From Muribaculaceae bacterium (GTDB lineage Bacteria > Bacteroidota > Bacteroidia > Bacteroidales > Muribaculaceae): a DNA stretch of 64,000 nt. The position numbers were made by a program, and so were the translations under genes. The notes beneath the pieces are model-generated. The model saw nothing but the letters and a program-made list of their open reading frames with translations. It had not been told where the DNA came from and ran no database searches. The stretch is taken from contig JAFLTX010000001.1 of the NCBI GenBank assembly GCA_022509145.1, positions 1 through 64,000 on the forward strand. Reading direction: 5' to 3'. Shown piece by piece: positions 62,070 to 64,000 of the stretch; positions within the stretch are counted from its first letter, which is position 1, and each line of letters begins with the position of its first letter.

Positions 62070-63410
62070 TCAATCGGCTGTCATTTCAGCGTAAAGTTCA
62101 TACTCTCCTGCACCGGTCACCACGGCTTCCACCATCTCGCCCGGCCGGGCGTTGCAATTGTGGATGATTACCTCCTGGTCAACTTCCGGAGAGTCGAATT
62201 CGGAGCGCCCGATGGCTGTGTCGCCGTCGTTCTCTTCAATCAATACGGTTATCTTCTTCCCTATCTGGGCAAGATTGTGTGCTTCGGCGATATCCCTCTG
62301 GATGCTCATGATCTCATCGAGGCGCGACTGCTTCACGTCTTCCGGGATATCGTCTTGAAGGTTGTCGGCGGCCAGAGTGCCCTCTTCTTCAGAGTAAGCG
62401 AAACCTCCAAGGCGCTCGAACTTCTGCGAACGTACAAACTCCTTGAGTTCTTCGAAGTCTGCCTCCGTTTCGCCCGGGAACCCGGTCATGACTGTCGTGC
62501 GCAGATGGATGCCGGGCACTTCCCTGCGTATGGCGGCAAGCAGCTCGAGTGTTTCCTCACGGGTGATCTTGCGGTTCATAGCGCGCAACACCGGTGTGGA
62601 GATATGCTGAAGAGCTATATCTATGTAGTTGCAGACGTTGGAGTGCTTTCTGATCACAGGGAGCAGGTCCATCGGGAAATCGGCAGGGTAGAGGTAATGG
62701 AGACGAATCCATCTCACTCCCGGGATTGATGCCAGAGAATCCACCAGCTGTGCCAGTCTTTGCTCGCCGTAGAGGTCGATACCGTAAGACGAAAGGTCTT
62801 GGGCGATGATGTTGAACTCTTTTACGCCTTGGGCAACCAGGCCTTCCACCTCCGCCACAATCTCTTCTATGGGGCGGCTTGTGTGGCGCCCCGTGATCAG
62901 AGGAATGGCACAGAAAGCGCAGAAACGGTTGCATCCCTCCGACACTTTTATGTATGCACTCCAGGGAGGAGTGGTGAGTTTCCGAGTGCTTTTCTCCGGA
63001 TTTCTCGATTCGCGTTTCGAGTCGGGTGTTTGCTCGGTTTCCTGCGTTAGGTCAGGAAGGGTCTCGATGAAGTTTTTCCAATCGAACTTCCCATACCAGA
63101 GGTCCACCTCCTGAAGCTCGTTTTTGAGCTCTTCAAGATATCGCTCCGAGAGGCAACCCATCACCACCACCTTCCCGATGTTTTTTCTCTCCTTCTCGGC
63201 AATGAGCTGGAGAATCATATTGATGGACTCTTCCTTGGCGTCGGCGATGAAACCGCAGGTGTTGACCACGGCATATTCACCTTTTACCTCCGAGGGATTG
63301 TGCACCACGTCATACCCCTTTCTCTCGAGGCGCGAGAGCAGCGACTCGGAGTCAACGAGATTTTTGGAACATCCCATTGTAATGACGTTGACGATGGGGC
63401 GCGCTTTCAA
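62070..63410 (-). CDS. rimO: Ribosomal protein S12 methylthiotransferase
   Basis: A 446-residue radical-SAM enzyme. The N-terminal UPF0004 domain has three cysteines (MGCSKNLVDSE, NTCGFI, MGCLSERY) for an auxiliary cluster; the radical-SAM core has CNRFCAFCAIP (CxxxCxxC); a C-terminal TRAM domain follows (about 375-440). RimO adds a methylthio group to Asp of S12. The N-terminal MGCSKNLVDSE rather than a MiaB-type TYGCQ motif supports RimO. It lies 6 bases after ftsY, probably co-transcribed. A Lys/Arg-rich low-complexity segment (TPDSKRESRNPEKSTRK) is inserted before the core. Confidence 0.95.
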   Translation of the reverse strand: MKARPIVNVITMGCSKNLVDSESLLSRLERKGYDVVHNPSEVKGEYAVVNTCGFIADAKEESINMILQLIAEKERKNIGKVVVMGCLSERYLEELKNELQEVDLWYGKFDWKNFIETLPDLTQETEQTPDSKRESRNPEKSTRKLTTPPWSAYIKVSEGCNRFCAFCAIPLITGRHTSRPIEEIVAEVEGLVAQGVKEFNIIAQDLSSYGIDLYGEQRLAQLVDSLASIPGVRWIRLHYLYPADFPMDLLPVIRKHSNVCNYIDIALQHISTPVLRAMNRKITREETLELLAAIRREVPGIHLRTTVMTGFPGETEADFEELKEFVRSQKFERLGGFAYSEEEGTLAADNLQDDIPEDVKQSRLDEIMSIQRDIAEAHNLAQIGKKITVLIEENDGDTAIGRSEFDSPEVDQEVIIHNCNARPGEMVEAVVTGAGEYELYAEMTAD

Positions 63411-63416
63411 GGAAGA

Positions 63417-64000
63417 TTAAATTTTAAAGAGACTTTTTACGAATTCTTCGGGATTGAACACCTGCAGGTCGTCGATACCTTCTCCGATGCCGATATACTT
63501 CACCGGAATCTTGAACTGGTCGCTGATTCCGATTACCACGCCGCCTTTCGCCGTGCCGTCGAGCTTGGTGATCGCCAGGGTGTTGACATCGGTGGCTGCC
63601 ACGAATTGTTTTGCTTGTTCGTAGGCATTCTGCCCGGTGGAGCCGTCAAGAACGAGAAGCACTTCCTGAGGAGCGTCGGGGAGAACTTTCTGCATCACCC
63701 GTTTGATTTTGGTGAGCTCGTTCATGAGGTTGATTTTGTTGTGAAGACGGCCTGCGGTGTCGATGATGACCACATCGGCGTTCTGGGCCTTGGCGCTGCT
63801 TACCGTGTCGTAAGCCACTGCCGCGGGATCGCTTCCGGCATTCTGCTTGATCACCTGCACTCCTACACGCTCGCCCCACTTCTCGAGCTGGGGAATAGAG
63901 GCGGCGCGGAAGGTGTCGGCAGCGCCGAGAATCACCTTGTTGCCGGCTTTGGCAAACTGGTAGGCGAGCTTCCCGATGGTTGTGGTTTTACCCACACCGT
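63417..64000 (-). CDS. ftsY: Signal recognition particle receptor FtsY, 3' part (cut off at window edge)
   Basis: At least 193 residues of the NG GTPase domain of FtsY, running off the right end of the window. Visible are the P loop GVGKTTTIGK at the edge, GAADTFRAAS (G2-type insertion box), VVIIDTAGRLHNK (switch II), and ITKLDGTAKGG (G4), ending YIGIGEGIDDLQVFNPEEFV. The GEGIDDL end separates FtsY from Ffh, which continues into an M domain. FtsY docks ribosome-SRP complexes at the membrane. The true start lies beyond 64000. Confidence 0.96.
   Translation of the reverse strand, partial: GVGKTTTIGKLAYQFAKAGNKVILGAADTFRAASIPQLEKWGERVGVQVIKQNAGSDPAAVAYDTVSSAKAQNADVVIIDTAGRLHNKINLMNELTKIKRVMQKVLPDAPQEVLLVLDGSTGQNAYEQAKQFVAATDVNTLAITKLDGTAKGGVVIGISDQFKIPVKYIGIGEGIDDLQVFNPEEFVKSLFKI

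Overview
The window reads as a chromosomal segment of a member of the Bacteroidales, most like the Muribaculaceae or a close relative. Evidence is the mid-range GC coding DNA with AT-rich intergenic gaps, promoters of the Bacteroides type (TTTG, 19-20 bases, TAnnTTTG), no Shine-Dalgarno pattern, Bacteroidota-only families (DUF6029, DUF4924, DUF4270, HU-CCDC81/SPOR), TonB-dependent-type barrels and two proteins with type IX secretion tails. The family-level placement is inference; no marker gene was compared. No insertion sequence, prophage, CRISPR array or rRNA operon is visible.

Layout. 1-6.2 kb: a partial tRNA-Gly, a membrane protein joining an HU-like DNA-binding domain to a SPOR domain, and a periplasmic thiol-redox cluster (TlpA-like thioredoxin, DUF6029 outer-membrane barrel, DsbD). 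6.4-13.5 kb: a six-gene minus-strand run headed by a clear promoter. Its first four genes (iorA, iorB, aminotransferase, CoA-transferase) can be read as a complete route from aromatic amino acids to aryl-acetates with capture of acetyl-CoA; an acetyltransferase and CorA follow. 13.5-16.2 kb: a Fic-domain gene with a striking duplicated operator over its promoter, nearly 1 kb of AT-rich non-coding DNA, and a phage-type HTH regulator. 16.2-20 kb: rubrerythrin, then a Crp/Fnr-type regulator and an outer-membrane barrel separated by a 12-base G tract. 20-26.5 kb: a zinc/iron-type CDF exporter, a type B T9SS cargo protein, a Spy-like protein, RlmD and a TonB-dependent receptor.

26.7-32.8 kb is a plus-strand run: M48 protease, PASTA protein, RluD, an acyltransferase, a membrane phosphoesterase, FolK, and a small membrane protein whose frame overlaps the end of folK. 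32.9-35.2 kb encodes a large type A T9SS cargo protein. 35.4-38.4 kb holds DUF4924, rfbD and prfC. 38.5-44.7 kb is a minus-strand run: a glycogen-synthase-like half-protein, DUF4270 lipoprotein, an asymmetric ABC-F protein, a Dabb protein, a lipoprotein and an acyl-ACP thioesterase. 45-54.7 kb: lon divergent from a tRNA methyltransferase, and pncC-tsaD divergent from tamB. 54.7-64 kb, all minus strand: prs, a cytosolic GH13 enzyme, menF, an AmpG-like permease, an M13 peptidase, rimO and the 3' part of ftsY.

Most genes are housekeeping or cell-envelope genes in short runs with 4-base ATGA overlaps or gaps under 40 bases. The most interesting parts are the proposed aryl-acetate operon, the Fic operator, the poly-G tract, the membrane-bound HU/SPOR protein, the degenerate second half of the ABC-F protein, and promoters placed so close to start codons that leaderless transcripts are expected. 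I did not find a convincing wholly undescribed multi-gene system.
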